NCBI RefSeq assembly: GCF_017355835.1
Contig: NZ_JAFEWF010000001.1
Location: 1,612,001 to 1,676,000 of the forward strand
DNA: 64,000 bases
Source of the DNA: Desertivirga brevis
GTDB taxonomy: Bacteria; Bacteroidota; Bacteroidia; Sphingobacteriales; Sphingobacteriaceae
Direction: 5' to 3'
The first letter of the stretch is position 1, and every line of letters begins with the position of its first letter. This document shows, piece by piece, positions 1 through 9,704 of the stretch. The translations under genes were made by a program, and so were the position numbers. The notes beneath the pieces are model-generated. The model had not been told where the DNA came from. It saw only the letters and a program-made list of their open reading frames with translations, and made no database searches.

Positions 1-911
1 TCTTTAGCCTCCTGAAAATAGGAGTGCTGACTATCATCATCATAATGGGCTTCTCATCAGGAATACATCCTGAGAATTTTCGTGACCCTGATCTTAGTCA
101 AACTTCTGGCTGGGCAGGCATTGTTGCGATCTTTACCGCTATGCGTTACGGGTTCTTCGCTTACAGTGGCTGGGAAGGAGCCACATATGTAGCCGAGGAG
201 GTAAAAAATCCACGTAAAAATCTTCCGCGGTCCTTGTTTATCGGAATTAGCCTCGTCCTCGTCCTTTACCTTCTTATTAATACGGCATATATAAACACAC
301 TTGGACCAATCCAAATGGGAAAGGCTAAGGTAGTCGCAGCTGATGCAATGCAGGTAGCAGCAGGAACAATTGGAACGCTTATTATTACTTCGGCAATAAT
401 GGTAAGCACCTTTGGCAATGTCAATACCCAACTCCTGGTAAAGAGTCGCACCTGGTATGCTATGGCGCGAGACAAGCTTTTCTTCGGCAGACTCTCAACT
501 GTTCATATTAAGTACAAAACACCAAATAATGCCTTATATGCTCAGGCTCTATGGACTACCCTCCTGATCCTTTTTTCTACGGTTGCCGAGAATGCTTATG
601 AGGCAATAATAGATTACTTCTCATTCACATCTTCCGTCTTTAATGTTTTAACATTTGCTTCAGTTATCGTACTTCGGTATAAATTCCCGGATAAAGAACG
701 ACCTTATCGTGTTTGGGCTTTTCCGTTTACCATAACTATCGTTCTGGCAATTCAGTTAATATTTATGTTAACTACCCTATATACCGCGCCCCTTCCATCC
801 CTGTTAGGCATCATTCTTACTTCTACCGGTTTGCTCTACTATAAATATATGGTTCCTTCTGAAGCTAAATTAGACACTTCCGGCTCGGCAGATAGAGGAT
901 TATCTCAGTAG
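1..911 (+). CDS. Amino acid permease, APC superfamily (5' end outside window)
   Basis: C-terminal part of an inner-membrane amino-acid transporter. The reading frame is open from base 3, so the gene begins upstream; the GTG at 24 is probably internal, since the residues before it (FSLLKIGVL) continue a membrane helix. Several hydrophobic segments are visible, with the stretch GWEGATYVAEEVKNPRKN, which is characteristic of LAT-type permeases (the conserved 'E(V/I)KNP' loop). The tail after the last helix is short and polar. Substrate cannot be told. A DUF4268 gene follows after 42 bp on the same strand. Confidence 0.85.
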   Translation, partial: FSLLKIGVLTIIIIMGFSSGIHPENFRDPDLSQTSGWAGIVAIFTAMRYGFFAYSGWEGATYVAEEVKNPRKNLPRSLFIGISLVLVLYLLINTAYINTLGPIQMGKAKVVAADAMQVAAGTIGTLIITSAIMVSTFGNVNTQLLVKSRTWYAMARDKLFFGRLSTVHIKYKTPNNALYAQALWTTLLILFSTVAENAYEAIIDYFSFTSSVFNVLTFASVIVLRYKFPDKERPYRVWAFPFTITIVLAIQLIFMLTTLYTAPLPSLLGIILTSTGLLYYKYMVPSEAKLDTSGSADRGLSQ

Positions 912-953
912 CAAGCTTTCATATTTCTATTAATTAAATTTAATTTGCCTTAG

Positions 954-1415
954 ATGTACACAAGGGAGCAGGCCTCGCAGATAAGAAAAGAATTTTGGAC
1001 CGCATTCGGCAGTTATATGGCGCCGATCAAAAGCGTTGAAGGTGTGCGGGTTAACTGGTTAAACTACAAGACCGGAGTAAAGGATGTTTATTTTAGATTG
1101 GATGCCGACAAGCGCAATGCATTTGTGGGAATAGAGATCACTCACCCGGACGAGGGTATTCAGGAATTATTTTTTGAACAGTTTCAAGAACTTAAAACTA
1201 TTCTTAAGAGTTATTTGAACGAAGAATGGGAATGGCTTTTGCATACCACAGATGAAAATGGAAAAATCATTTGCAGAATCTATACAGAGCTTAATAACGT
1301 AAATGTGTTTAATAAAAATGATTGGCCTGCGCTTATTTCATTTTTCAAACCTCGTATTTTAGCTTTGGATGAATTTTGGTCTGATGCCAAATACAGCTTC
1401 GAAAGCTTGAAATAA
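954..1415 (+). CDS. DUF4268 domain-containing protein
   Basis: 153-residue soluble protein that fits the DUF4268 family, whose function is not established; in other bacteria the domain also occurs at the C-terminus of larger nuclease-like proteins. The family-like features I see are the N-terminal FWTAFG segment, the central YFRLDADKRNAFVGIEI strand region, and the C-terminal VNVFNKNDWPALISFF segment. No signal peptide or membrane helix. It stands alone here, followed after 11 bp by a second small gene, so the two are probably co-transcribed. Family assignment is from memory of the pattern; the role is unknown. Confidence 0.7.
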   Translation: MYTREQASQIRKEFWTAFGSYMAPIKSVEGVRVNWLNYKTGVKDVYFRLDADKRNAFVGIEITHPDEGIQELFFEQFQELKTILKSYLNEEWEWLLHTTDENGKIICRIYTELNNVNVFNKNDWPALISFFKPRILALDEFWSDAKYSFESLK

Positions 1416-1426
1416 TTAATTTAACA

Positions 1427-1822
1427 ATGGACATTAAAAAATTAAGACAAGGAAGCCTGATAAAAATAAGTCCCCGGGAGAACGAAGAGGGCTATTTAGC
1501 AATACAAGAAATTCAAAAAGATAATATCATCGGAGAGATGTTGGTTCCGCGACAAGGCTATCACTTCAGAATCAAATTCTATGAGATCATACCAATTCCC
1601 ATTAACGAAAAATGGCTTTCCAAAGCCGGATTTACAAAGGATGAGAATGATAAGAATTTATGGAAGGACTGTAACCAACACCTCGACTTCTTCTTCTCGG
1701 ATAAGGATAAAAAGTTCATAGATGCAGGCACCTTGATCGGCAAGGTACAGGTTGAATTTGTGCATGATCTTCAAAACGGGTACCTATTCTTAACCGGTAA
1801 GGAATTAAACATTACCGTTTAG
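1427..1822 (+). CDS. Hypothetical protein, 131 aa
   Basis: Small soluble protein with no signal peptide or membrane segment. The motif YEIIPIPINEKWLSKAGF and the C-terminal LQNGYLFLTGKEL resemble a set of short Bacteroidota hypotheticals often found in phage-related or accessory regions; I know no function for them. It lies 11 bp behind the DUF4268 gene. Its last 18 bases overlap the end of the convergent TspO-like gene, so the two transcripts run into each other and no terminator hairpin fits between them. Confidence 0.65.
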   Translation: MDIKKLRQGSLIKISPRENEEGYLAIQEIQKDNIIGEMLVPRQGYHFRIKFYEIIPIPINEKWLSKAGFTKDENDKNLWKDCNQHLDFFFSDKDKKFIDAGTLIGKVQVEFVHDLQNGYLFLTGKELNITV

Positions 1823-2656
1823 CATGTACTTTCCCGCCTTAACATTCCTGGCTAGTTGAAACACAACAGCCAGGCCAATGAGAGCAATAGCAACCTGTGC
1901 TGAGAATACAATGACAGGATAGCTTTCCGCTCCGTCTAGTTTTCTCTTACTTATTATTCCGTATAGAGCCCAAATAACCACCATACCAAAGAAGATATCT
2001 TTACAGCCAAGAATAATAAAAATTGAGATCAGGGTTGCAACAGCAATCAGGATAACAGTCCAGGTCTGCGGGGAAAGCACTCCCCCATCGAAGCCCAACC
2101 CTAATAAGGAGGAGCTGATATTCGCGATGGTGGCGATGCAGATCCATGCAAAATAAATTGCGAGAGGAAATTGTGTAAAGATCCTGGAAGCAACAGAGCG
2201 ATGCGGATTATAGATGTGAAGCCTTACATTCATCATGATGAGAGTGACCAGTTGAATAAGCATAAGTATCACAGAGAAAATCAATCCCTCATATACCCAC
2301 ACTATCACCCACCCAGCCGTGGCAATATTGTTAATGGTAAATAACCAGCCAAGTTTTTTCAAATCCTTATTAGCTTCATGTAGTTCATCCTCCTTAAAGG
2401 CCTTAACCAGGTGATAAATAACAAAAGCATAAAGTGAAGCGTAGATCACTCCCCAAATGGCAAAAGTGAATCCCGCCGGAACAAATAGAGCTTCGTACTT
2501 ATTAGAAACGTCACCTATAGTTCTACCACCGAAGATGCCAGTATTTGACAAATAAGAAATCACATTCGCAATAACATAAAAAACTGTGTTAGCTATAGCT
2601 AAAACTTTGACGTTTCTCATAGGTACTAGTGTTTCGTACTTAACATCGACATTCAT
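1805..2656 (-). CDS. TspO/MBR-like (tryptophan-rich sensory protein family) membrane protein
   Basis: 283-residue integral membrane protein with about seven to eight hydrophobic helices. The segment PAGFTFAIWGVIYASLYAF matches the 'PA...FxxIWxxIY' signature of the long Bacteroidota relatives of TspO, the family that binds porphyrins and sterol-like ligands. Canonical TspO is about 160 residues with five helices, so this is the extended type and binding of tetrapyrroles is not assured. The gene is alone on the minus strand, between two plus-strand genes, and its 3' end overlaps the preceding hypothetical gene. Confidence 0.65.
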   Translation of the reverse strand: MNVDVKYETLVPMRNVKVLAIANTVFYVIANVISYLSNTGIFGGRTIGDVSNKYEALFVPAGFTFAIWGVIYASLYAFVIYHLVKAFKEDELHEANKDLKKLGWLFTINNIATAGWVIVWVYEGLIFSVILMLIQLVTLIMMNVRLHIYNPHRSVASRIFTQFPLAIYFAWICIATIANISSSLLGLGFDGGVLSPQTWTVILIAVATLISIFIILGCKDIFFGMVVIWALYGIISKRKLDGAESYPVIVFSAQVAIALIGLAVVFQLARNVKAGKYMLNGNV

Positions 2657-2744
2657 ATAAAGTTAGTCAATAATAACTAACATTTTTCTCCGTTCCTTTT
2701 TCTAACCCTTAAAATCAGCGTATTAATCTTATTTTTTAAAATCG

Positions 2745-2752
2745 TAATTTCG
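2745..2752 (+). promoter_or_regulatory. Candidate -7 element (TAATTTCG) of the ABC-F gene
   Basis: One mismatch from the Bacteroidota -7 consensus TAnnTTTG. It ends only 4 bases before the GTG at 2757, which would give a leaderless or nearly leaderless transcript. Confidence 0.4.
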
Positions 2753-2756
2753 CAAA

Positions 2757-4676
2757 GTGATTGCAATTAATAACCTTACGTTCGAGATTGGTGCAAGGGC
2801 TCTGTATGATGAAGCTAACTGGCATATTAAACCAGGAGACAAAACTGGATTGATCGGTGCTAATGGTACCGGCAAAACTACTTTATTAAAGCTTATCGTT
2901 GGCGCTTACAGCCCTACAAGCGGTACCATTTCAATGGCCAAAGATTTGAAGATCGGGTATCTCAATCAGGACCTGCTTTCTTATCATTCGGAAAAAAGCA
3001 TCTTGCATGTTGCCATGGAAGCCTTTGAACGACAGAATCAGCTTCACACCGAGATCGAAAGCCTCCTTAAGAAATTAGAGACCGACTACTCAGAAGAAAT
3101 ACTGAATAAGCTAAGTGACAAGCAGCATGAGTTTGAAGCTCTTGATGGCTATAGTATTGAGTTTAGAGCGCACGAAATTCTTGCGGGACTTGGATTTAGC
3201 GAAGAGGATCAAAATCGTCCATTAGCAACGTTTTCCGGAGGATGGAGAATGCGAGTTATGCTGGCAAGAATACTGCTTCAGGCTCCGGATATCCTTCTGC
3301 TTGATGAGCCTACCAACCACCTTGACTTACCCTCTATCAAATGGCTCGAGTCTTATCTCCAGGCTTTTGAAGGTGCGATTGTAATTGTCTCTCACGATAG
3401 ATATTTCCTTGATCGCGTTGTTAACCGGATCGTTGAATCCCGTAAAGGCAAACTCATTCCTTATGCCGGGAACTATAGTTTCTATCTGGAGGAAAAATCC
3501 TTAAGGGAAGAAATTCAAGGTAATCAGTTTAAAAACCAGCAGGCTAAGATACGCCAGGAAGAGCGCCTTATCGAGCGTTTCCGCGCCAAAGCGAGTAAAG
3601 CTAAAATGGCCCAGTCGCGAATAAAAGCACTGGAAAGAATGGAGCGCGTGGATGACGTGGATGATGATAACCCCGAGGTTAACTTTAGCTTTAAATTCAG
3701 CAAGCAGTCCGGAAGGCATGTAATGCGAATTGAAGATGTCTCTAAAGAATATCCGGGACTTCAAATTTTAAATCATGCAAACGCAGTTATAGAAAAAGGC
3801 GACAAGATCGCGTTGATAGGAGCTAATGGCCGGGGAAAATCAACACTCTTAAGAATTATTGCTAAAACCGATAAAGAGTATACGGGACTAGCTGAAATGG
3901 GGCATAACGTTAGCGTTACCTTTTTTGCACAGCATCAATTAGAATCTCTTCATCTGGAAAATGAAATTTTAAGGGAATTACAAGCATTCGCTCCTAAACA
4001 TACCGAGACTGAACTGCGTTCAATTCTAGGTTGTTTTCTTTTTACAGGAGACGATGCTTTCAAAAAGATCAAAGTTCTATCCGGAGGCGAGAAATCGCGT
4101 GTAGCCCTTGCAAAAGCACTAACAGCTGACGCTAACTTCCTGATCCTGGATGAGCCTACCAACCACTTGGACATCCAGTCGGTTAACATCCTTATCCAAG
4201 CATTACAACAGTTTGAAGGTACCTTTATTGTAGTATCCCACGACAGGTATTTCCTGGATAATGTTGCAAACAAGATCTGGTACATTGAAGATCAACAGAT
4301 CAAAGAATATCCGGGAACTTATCAGGAATACGAAGAGTGGGCAGCAAAACGCCCGGTTACTACGGCAAAAGCAACTCCTGCTCCTGCACCTAAAAAAGAG
4401 GAAAAACCTAAGCAAAAGCCTCCGGTTTCTGAAGATAAAGGTAAACAGCTCAAAAAGCTGAATCAGACCCTTCAGCAACTGGAAGAAAAAATGGGAATCC
4501 TGGAAAAAGAAGTGCAGCGCGCAGAATTAGAACTTGGGGATCAAAGCATTTATGCCAACAAACCCAAGCTTGATGAAGTGAACGAACGTTATCAAAAATC
4601 TAAAACTGAGTTGCAAACCGTCCAGGCGGATTGGGAGAGCCTCGCTGAACAAATTTTAGAGCTGGAAAACGCTTAG
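2757..4676 (+). CDS. ABC-F family ATPase (duplicated ATP-binding cassette)
   Basis: 639-residue cytoplasmic protein with two ABC cassettes and no membrane domain. Cassette 1 has Walker A GANGTGKTT (about residue 34), signature FSGGWRMRV and Walker B ILLLDEPTNHLDL. Cassette 2 has Walker A GANGRGKST, signature LSGGEKSRV and Walker B FLILDEPTNHLDI. The cassettes are joined by the charged linker typical of ABC-F proteins, and the C-terminus is a Lys/Glu-rich coiled coil as in Uup-like members. ABC-F proteins act on the ribosome in translation quality control or, in some subfamilies, antibiotic protection; which applies here is not visible. Starts with GTG. The T9SS plug gene follows after 22 bp. 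Confidence 0.92.
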   Translation: MIAINNLTFEIGARALYDEANWHIKPGDKTGLIGANGTGKTTLLKLIVGAYSPTSGTISMAKDLKIGYLNQDLLSYHSEKSILHVAMEAFERQNQLHTEIESLLKKLETDYSEEILNKLSDKQHEFEALDGYSIEFRAHEILAGLGFSEEDQNRPLATFSGGWRMRVMLARILLQAPDILLLDEPTNHLDLPSIKWLESYLQAFEGAIVIVSHDRYFLDRVVNRIVESRKGKLIPYAGNYSFYLEEKSLREEIQGNQFKNQQAKIRQEERLIERFRAKASKAKMAQSRIKALERMERVDDVDDDNPEVNFSFKFSKQSGRHVMRIEDVSKEYPGLQILNHANAVIEKGDKIALIGANGRGKSTLLRIIAKTDKEYTGLAEMGHNVSVTFFAQHQLESLHLENEILRELQAFAPKHTETELRSILGCFLFTGDDAFKKIKVLSGGEKSRVALAKALTADANFLILDEPTNHLDIQSVNILIQALQQFEGTFIVVSHDRYFLDNVANKIWYIEDQQIKEYPGTYQEYEEWAAKRPVTTAKATPAPAPKKEEKPKQKPPVSEDKGKQLKKLNQTLQQLEEKMGILEKEVQRAELELGDQSIYANKPKLDEVNERYQKSKTELQTVQADWESLAEQILELENA

Positions 4677-4698
4677 ATCTCCAGATCGTTATAATTGA

Positions 4699-6000
4699 AT
4701 GAAATATTTCTCTATTGTTTTTATCCTGCTGATTAACCTGGCTTGTTTCGCTCAGAAGAAGAATAAGCAAAGGTCTGTCAATGAGGATATACCCGACCAG
4801 AAATTACTTTACCGGGACTGGGTGTACATCCCGCAGATAAAAACAATAGAGTTTTACAACAGGAACAAAGAGCAATCGTTGCCCGTACTGACTTTAGGTT
4901 CATCTGATGAACTGCTATTAGCATTTGATGACTTAAGGGGAGGTACCAGAAACTTCAATTACACTATTGAACACTGCGATGTCAATTGGAACAGTAGCCG
5001 CCTCTCTCCCATCGACTACCTTGAAAACTTTACGGAAGACAGGATCAACGATTATCGCTATTCCTTCAATACCTATCAGAAGTACACCCATTACGAACTA
5101 ATTTTCCCCACCTACACTATTAAGCCGAAAATATCGGGCAACTACCTGCTGAAGATATATGAGAACGGAGATCAAAGAAAGCTGATCATCACACGCCGTT
5201 TTTTTGTAGTCAACCCTATAGTTAGTATTAGTGCAGAGCTACTGGCGTCCAACCAGATCGAAGCGCGACAGAGGAACCAAAAGATAAACTTCATTGTCAA
5301 TCACGGTGCTCTCAATATCCAAAATCCTTACCTTGATGTAAAGACCCTGGTCATGCAGAACGGAAGATTCGATATTTCCATCCTCGCTGATAAACCAACA
5401 TTTGTACGCCCAGGTCAGCTGATCTACAACGATGTGCGGTCGTTCGACTTCGCTGGAGGAGGTGAATTCAGGCGGTTTGACATCAGGAGCCTGAGGTTTA
5501 AAACAGAACGTGTGGCAAGAATTATAAGAGATTCAGTGAATGTGGTGCAGCTTCTGCCGGACCCCAACTTGGGCAATTCTAGCTATGCTTTCCTGTTCGA
5601 CTCCAACGGCAATTTCTTCATTCGTAATACCGATGGCCGGGATAACCGCACTGACGCTGATTACGCGCGAGTTGGCTTTACCCTGGCATCACCCGCCCCA
5701 TCCTCATCGGGCGAAGCCTATGTAATAGGTAAGTTTAACGATTATAGTTTTAAAGAAGAAAATCGTCTGACCTACGATCCTGCAAAGGAGCTCTTTTACG
5801 GAGAAATGTATTTAAAGCAAGGCGTTTATGACTATCAATACGTCTGGGTAGAACGCTCAGGCGCGCAAGCAAGCATTGATCACACCATTTTCGAAGGGTC
5901 CTATTTTCAAACAGGAAATAGCTACCAGTTCTTCTTTTACTATCGCAGACCGGGCGGCAGATGGGATGAATTGATCGGCTTCTACGATTTTAAAAAATAG
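4699..6000 (+). CDS. Type IX secretion system plug protein (DUF5103 family)
   Basis: 433-residue secreted protein with a signal peptide ([19 protein letters not shown]). The family was long known as DUF5103 and is now named after the plug protein that closes the SprA outer-membrane translocon when no substrate is bound. Family-like features are [20 protein letters not shown] near the N-terminus, the '[19 protein letters not shown]' region, and the C-terminal YDYQYVW and [16 protein letters not shown] segments. Length is normal for the family. It sits 22 bp behind an ABC-F gene with no visible terminator between, so they are probably co-transcribed. It supports the presence of T9SS in the organism, as does the sorting-domain protein at about 50 kb. 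Confidence 0.85.
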   Translation: MKYFSIVFILLINLACFAQKKNKQRSVNEDIPDQKLLYRDWVYIPQIKTIEFYNRNKEQSLPVLTLGSSDELLLAFDDLRGGTRNFNYTIEHCDVNWNSSRLSPIDYLENFTEDRINDYRYSFNTYQKYTHYELIFPTYTIKPKISGNYLLKIYENGDQRKLIITRRFFVVNPIVSISAELLASNQIEARQRNQKINFIVNHGALNIQNPYLDVKTLVMQNGRFDISILADKPTFVRPGQLIYNDVRSFDFAGGGEFRRFDIRSLRFKTERVARIIRDSVNVVQLLPDPNLGNSSYAFLFDSNGNFFIRNTDGRDNRTDADYARVGFTLASPAPSSSGEAYVIGKFNDYSFKEENRLTYDPAKELFYGEMYLKQGVYDYQYVWVERSGAQASIDHTIFEGSYFQTGNSYQFFFYYRRPGGRWDELIGFYDFKK

Positions 6001-6126
6001 TATTTACGCGCAATACTGCATTAACTAAGACTGTTATTCTATGTCTGACGACACTTCATTCGTAGCCCTATACATCTCCAACACAAGAGATTAAAAAGAT
6101 AAAGTCTCCAAATTCCACTTTATTCT

Positions 6127-6134
6127 TACATTTG
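6127..6134 (+). promoter_or_regulatory. Candidate -7 element (TACATTTG) upstream of prfC
   Basis: Exact match to TAnnTTTG. No good TTTG -33 element is visible at the usual distance. It would give a leader of roughly 105 bases before prfC. A 15-codon ORF (6143-6190, starting MKKCPLTYL) lies in this leader; it may be chance. Confidence 0.4.
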
Positions 6135-6244
6135 CAGTCACGATGAAGAAATGTCCGCTTACATACCTAATTTCAATACTTTTCTTCTAAAGCCTTAAAT
6201 TTTATTGATAATACCATTGCGCTTTTGGCGTATTAAGAAATATT

Positions 6245-7846
6245 ATGAGTACTCATCCCGAAATAGAAAAAAGAAAAACCTTTGCGATCATCAGTCACCC
6301 CGATGCCGGCAAAACTACCCTGACAGAAAAATTCCTGTTATTTGGTGGCGCCATCAATACTGCGGGCGCAATTAAAAGGAACAAGGCTAACCAAAATACT
6401 ACTTCCGACTTTATGGAGATCGAGAAGCAGAGAGGTATCTCGGTTGCAACCTCTGTTATGGGTTTCGAGTACAAAGGGAAACGCATTAATATCCTTGACA
6501 CCCCGGGGCACAAAGACTTTGCAGAAGATACTTACCGTACGCTTTCTGCTGTTGACAGTGTTATTCTCGTTGTGGATAGTGTAAAAGGGGTTGAGGAGCA
6601 AACCAAAAAGTTAATGGAGGTTTGCCGCATGCGAAGTACTCCCGTAATTATATTCATTAATAAATTAGACCGTGAGGGTAAAGATCCCTTCGATCTTCTG
6701 GATGAACTCGAAAGCACCCTGAAAATTAGTGTTTGTCCTCAATCATGGCCTATTGGTCAGGGGTATACATTTAAGGGTGTATACAATATTTTCGACAATC
6801 AACTAAACCTTTTTGAGCTGGATAAAAGCAAGGTTACCGAGCCTGTAATTCAGGTCAGGGATCTTGAAGACGAAGTACTGAAAGAACATTTACAGGAAAA
6901 AGCATTGGCTAAGCTTAAAGAAGACCTTGAACTTGTAGAAGGCATTTATGGACCTCTGGAAAAAAGTCTTTACCTGGACGGATTATTGGCCCCGGTTTTC
7001 TTTGGTAGTGCTATCAATAATTTCGGTATTCGTGAGATCCTTGATACCTTTATAGATATAGCCCCTAGTCCTACCAGCCGTGAAGCTGAGCAAAGAGTGG
7101 TAACGGCTACCGAAAAGAATTTTAGTGGTTTTATCTTTAAAATACACGCAAACCTTGATCCTAACCACCGCGATAGGATTGCTTTTTTAAGAATATCTTC
7201 AGGCAAATTTGAGCGTAACAAATTCTACTACCATACCCGCCTTGATAAGAAATTGAAATTTGCCAATCCGATGGACTTCATGGCGAACGAAAAAAGCCTA
7301 GTTGAACAGGCATGGCCCGGAGACGTTGTAGGTCTTTATGATAGCGGAAACTTTAAAATTGGAGATACCTTAACGGAAGGTGAAAAACTTCAGTTCAAAG
7401 GAATTCCGAGCTTCTCACCAGAAATCTTTAAAGAAGTGGAAAACCGGGATCCAATGAAGACTAAACAATTGGAAAAAGGTATACAGCAACTTACCGAGGA
7501 GGGCGTAGCCCAGTTATTTATTCAACAGCCTGGCAACAGGAAGATCATCGGAACTGTGGGTGAACTTCAATTCGAGGTGATCAGCTTCAGGTTAGAACAC
7601 GAGTACGGTGCAAAGTGTGCATTTAGACCGCTTAACTACAAGCGTTCGAGCTGGATCACTTCCACAAATAAGAAGCAGTTGGAGGAGATCGTCTATAGAC
7701 GGGCATCGAATATCGCTTATGATAAAGACGGCAATACAGTGTTCCTGGCAGATAACGATTGGGCTATCAATACTGCTATACGGGATTTTCCTGACGTTGA
7801 ATTCCATAAAACTTCGGAATTTAACAAGAAAGATCTCGAAGGATAA
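6245..7846 (+). CDS. prfC: Peptide chain release factor 3
   Basis: 533-residue translational GTPase that recycles RF1/RF2 from the ribosome after peptide release. The GTP-binding motifs are all present near the N-terminus: HPDAGKTTL (G1), the [10 protein letters not shown] switch I region, DTPGHKDF (G3) and NKLDRE (G4). The opening '[20 protein letters not shown]' and the length (family about 525-535) distinguish it from EF-G. The C-terminal domain carries the VGELQFEVI segment expected for RF3. The gene is monocistronic: a 13-bp perfect hairpin follows the stop codon and the next gene is convergent. Confidence 0.95.
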   Translation: MSTHPEIEKRKTFAIISHPDAGKTTLTEKFLLFGGAINTAGAIKRNKANQNTTSDFMEIEKQRGISVATSVMGFEYKGKRINILDTPGHKDFAEDTYRTLSAVDSVILVVDSVKGVEEQTKKLMEVCRMRSTPVIIFINKLDREGKDPFDLLDELESTLKISVCPQSWPIGQGYTFKGVYNIFDNQLNLFELDKSKVTEPVIQVRDLEDEVLKEHLQEKALAKLKEDLELVEGIYGPLEKSLYLDGLLAPVFFGSAINNFGIREILDTFIDIAPSPTSREAEQRVVTATEKNFSGFIFKIHANLDPNHRDRIAFLRISSGKFERNKFYYHTRLDKKLKFANPMDFMANEKSLVEQAWPGDVVGLYDSGNFKIGDTLTEGEKLQFKGIPSFSPEIFKEVENRDPMKTKQLEKGIQQLTEEGVAQLFIQQPGNRKIIGTVGELQFEVISFRLEHEYGAKCAFRPLNYKRSSWITSTNKKQLEEIVYRRASNIAYDKDGNTVFLADNDWAINTAIRDFPDVEFHKTSEFNKKDLEG

Positions 7847-7857
7847 AAAGACCGTTC

Positions 7858-7889
7858 GATATGTGAATTGTACAAGCAATTCACATATC
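7858..7889. terminator. Bidirectional terminator between prfC and the YqgE gene
   Basis: Perfect 13-bp stem (7858-7870 with 7877-7889) and a 6-base loop, placed between two convergent stop codons. T-rich bases flank it on both sides (ttctcc on the plus side, gaacggtcttttt reading leftward). Confidence 0.75.
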
Positions 7890-7894
7890 TTCTC

Positions 7895-8458
7895 CTAATT
7901 CCATTGCGGATTTTCAGGAAAGTTAACAATATGGGCGTACTTTGGGCCTAAACCAAGAATTACGTTTCTCCATAGGTTGTCATGCTCGTCATCAAATAAA
8001 AATCCTGAGTCATAATTATTGGTAACCAGCCAGGAATTCTGCTGAAGTTCCTTATCCAGCTGCCCCAGGTCCCATCCTGAATAACCCAGGAAGAATCTCA
8101 CTTCCGCCTCGTCAACTTCATTGTTTTGGATAAGAAGCTTCAAGGTTTCAAAATTCCCACCCCAGAATATTCCCTTTGCAATTTCAGCGCCGCTAAGCAT
8201 CCTGTCATTACAGCGGTGAATAAAATGAAGCGTATCGTTGCCCACTGGACCGCCAACATAAACAGGAAATGAGGCATTTGGAAGCTCGGGAATTAGATCC
8301 TGAAGGTAATACCCACTTTTCTGATTCATCACATAGCCAACAGTCCCATCATCGTTATGCTCTGCAATTAAAACTACAGATCTTTTGAAGTTGGGATCTA
8401 ACATAAAGGGTTCAGAAAGCAGCAAACTGCCTGATTGTGGTGCTACTGAGTTTATCAT
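7895..8458 (-). CDS. YqgE/AlgH family protein (UPF0301)
   Basis: Soluble protein of about 187 residues in the YqgE/AlgH family, which is widespread but without an agreed biochemical role. Family features are the N-terminal GSLLLSEPFMLDPNFKRSVVLI, then DGTVGYVMN, then VYVGGPV with LHFIH, and FFLGYSGWDLGQLDKEL. I choose the ATG giving MINSVAPQ (8458), because the conserved GSLL segment normally lies within about 15 residues of the start; an in-frame ATG eight codons upstream (8482) is possible. It stands alone, convergent with prfC and divergent from pdxH. Confidence 0.88.
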   Translation of the reverse strand: MINSVAPQSGSLLLSEPFMLDPNFKRSVVLIAEHNDDGTVGYVMNQKSGYYLQDLIPELPNASFPVYVGGPVGNDTLHFIHRCNDRMLSGAEIAKGIFWGGNFETLKLLIQNNEVDEAEVRFFLGYSGWDLGQLDKELQQNSWLVTNNYDSGFLFDDEHDNLWRNVILGLGPKYAHIVNFPENPQWN

Positions 8459-8537
8459 ATTTAGATAACAATGCCTTTCCAATATATGTTTTTACAATGA
8501 TTTGAGACGGATATAGTGTTAAAAAATTTGCATTGTG

Positions 8538-8545
8538 TAAGTTTG
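8538..8545 (+). promoter_or_regulatory. -7 element (TAAGTTTG) of pdxH
   Basis: Exact TAnnTTTG match ending 7 bases before the pdxH ATG, so the mRNA leader should be extremely short or absent. Confidence 0.5.
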
Positions 8546-8552
8546 CAATAAC

Positions 8553-9206
8553 ATGGCTTTAAGTAAAGAAACTATCCAGAATTTGCGGCAGGAATACAAG
8601 GCTGCTACCCTGTCTGAAAAATCAGTCGCACCCGATCCTATTAGTCAGTTTTCCAACTGGTTTGCGGAAGCAATGGACGCAGGAATTTTTGAACCAAATG
8701 CAATGACCCTGGCTACGGCCTCTCCTGATGGAAAACCATCAATCCGGATAATGTTGCTGAAAGGTTTCGACGCTAACGGCTTTACCTTCTACACCAATTA
8801 CCTAAGTCGTAAGGGGAAAGAAATCGCCAAAAATCCTAATGCATCTATACTATTCTTCTGGGGAGAACTGGAAAGACAGGTGCGCATTGAAGGAGTACTG
8901 GAAAAGGTAAGTAAAGAAGAATCTGAACAGTATTTCCATGTTCGTCCTAAACAAAGTCAGCTCGGAGCTATTGTTTCGCAACAAAGTCAGGAGATACAAA
9001 GCAAGCAACTCTTACTGGAAAAACTTCAGAAACTCGAGAAAGAGTATGAAGGCAAGGAAGTTCCCAAACCATCTCACTGGGGAGGCTATATCCTGAAACC
9101 TCAAATAGTTGAATTCTGGCAAGGTGGAGCGGCCCGCTTACATGATAGGATCGTTTACAAAAAATCAGATAAAAATAACTGGAAGATCGTACGACTAGCA
9201 CCTTAA
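8553..9206 (+). CDS. pdxH: Pyridoxamine 5'-phosphate oxidase
   Basis: 217-residue FMN-dependent enzyme that oxidises pyridoxine/pyridoxamine 5'-phosphate to pyridoxal 5'-phosphate, the last step of vitamin B6 synthesis and salvage. Recognisable family segments are 'EPNAMTLATASPDGKPSIR', 'MLLKGFDANGFTFYTNY', 'KGKEIAKNP', 'LERQVRIEG' and the C-terminal 'PKPSHWGGYILKPQIVEFWQ', ending in RLAP as in other PdxH proteins. Length is normal. nuoC begins 3 bp after the stop, so pdxH appears to head a transcript with nuoCD, an unusual partnership. Confidence 0.95.
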   Translation: MALSKETIQNLRQEYKAATLSEKSVAPDPISQFSNWFAEAMDAGIFEPNAMTLATASPDGKPSIRIMLLKGFDANGFTFYTNYLSRKGKEIAKNPNASILFFWGELERQVRIEGVLEKVSKEESEQYFHVRPKQSQLGAIVSQQSQEIQSKQLLLEKLQKLEKEYEGKEVPKPSHWGGYILKPQIVEFWQGGAARLHDRIVYKKSDKNNWKIVRLAP

Positions 9207-9209
9207 TTT

Positions 9210-9704
9210 ATGCAGTTTGATGAAATAAAAGCACTTCTCGTTAGTAAGTTCGGAGAAGAGGTTATTGTGGGAGAAGAACGAACCGGATTACAACCGGCTT
9301 TAATCATTCATCATGACCGCATTGCCGAAGTTTGTCTTGAGCTACGCGACAACGAAAACACTTATTTCGACTTTCTTGCATGTCTTTCAGGGGTAGATTA
9401 TGGAGTTGAAGAGAATATGTTTGGCGTTGTTTATAATCTTAGCTCTTTTCCTTATAAAACTCAGCTCACCCTTAAGGTAAAGAAATACCACGATCGCAGC
9501 CGCGAGGAGCTTCCCTCCTTTCCATCTGTAAATCATGTGTGGAGAACGGCCGACTGGCATGAGCGGGAAGCTTATGATCTTGTAGGGATTCATTTTGAAA
9601 ACCACCCCGATCTTCGTCGTATCCTCTTGCCGGATGACTGGGAAGGTTATCCTTTAAGAAAGGACTACAAGGCGCAGGAATATTATCATGGAATTAAAGT
9701 CTGA
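9210..9704 (+). CDS. nuoC: NADH-quinone oxidoreductase subunit C
   Basis: 164-residue peripheral-arm subunit of respiratory complex I (30 kDa subunit family). The signature '[26 protein letters not shown]' region is clear around residues 111-135, followed by [14 protein letters not shown]. It starts 3 bp after pdxH, and its last 17 bases overlap nuoD, which implies translational coupling. Subunits A and B, which usually precede it, are not in the window upstream. Confidence 0.95.
   Translation: MQFDEIKALLVSKFGEEVIVGEERTGLQPALIIHHDRIAEVCLELRDNENTYFDFLACLSGVDYGVEENMFGVVYNLSSFPYKTQLTLKVKKYHDRSREELPSFPSVNHVWRTADWHEREAYDLVGIHFENHPDLRRILLPDDWEGYPLRKDYKAQEYYHGIKV

Noticed and set aside
2720..2726. 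GTATTAA upstream of the ABC-F gene
   Set aside because: No GGTTAC at the required distance (TTTCTA there).
6143..6190. 15-codon ORF in the prfC leader as a control peptide
   Set aside because: It looks like a random short hydrophobic ORF; no coupling or overlap with prfC and no supporting hairpin.
6230..6236. GTATTAA just upstream of prfC
   Set aside because: The base pairs 15 upstream read TAATAC, not GGTTAC; only half the proposed ECF promoter is present.
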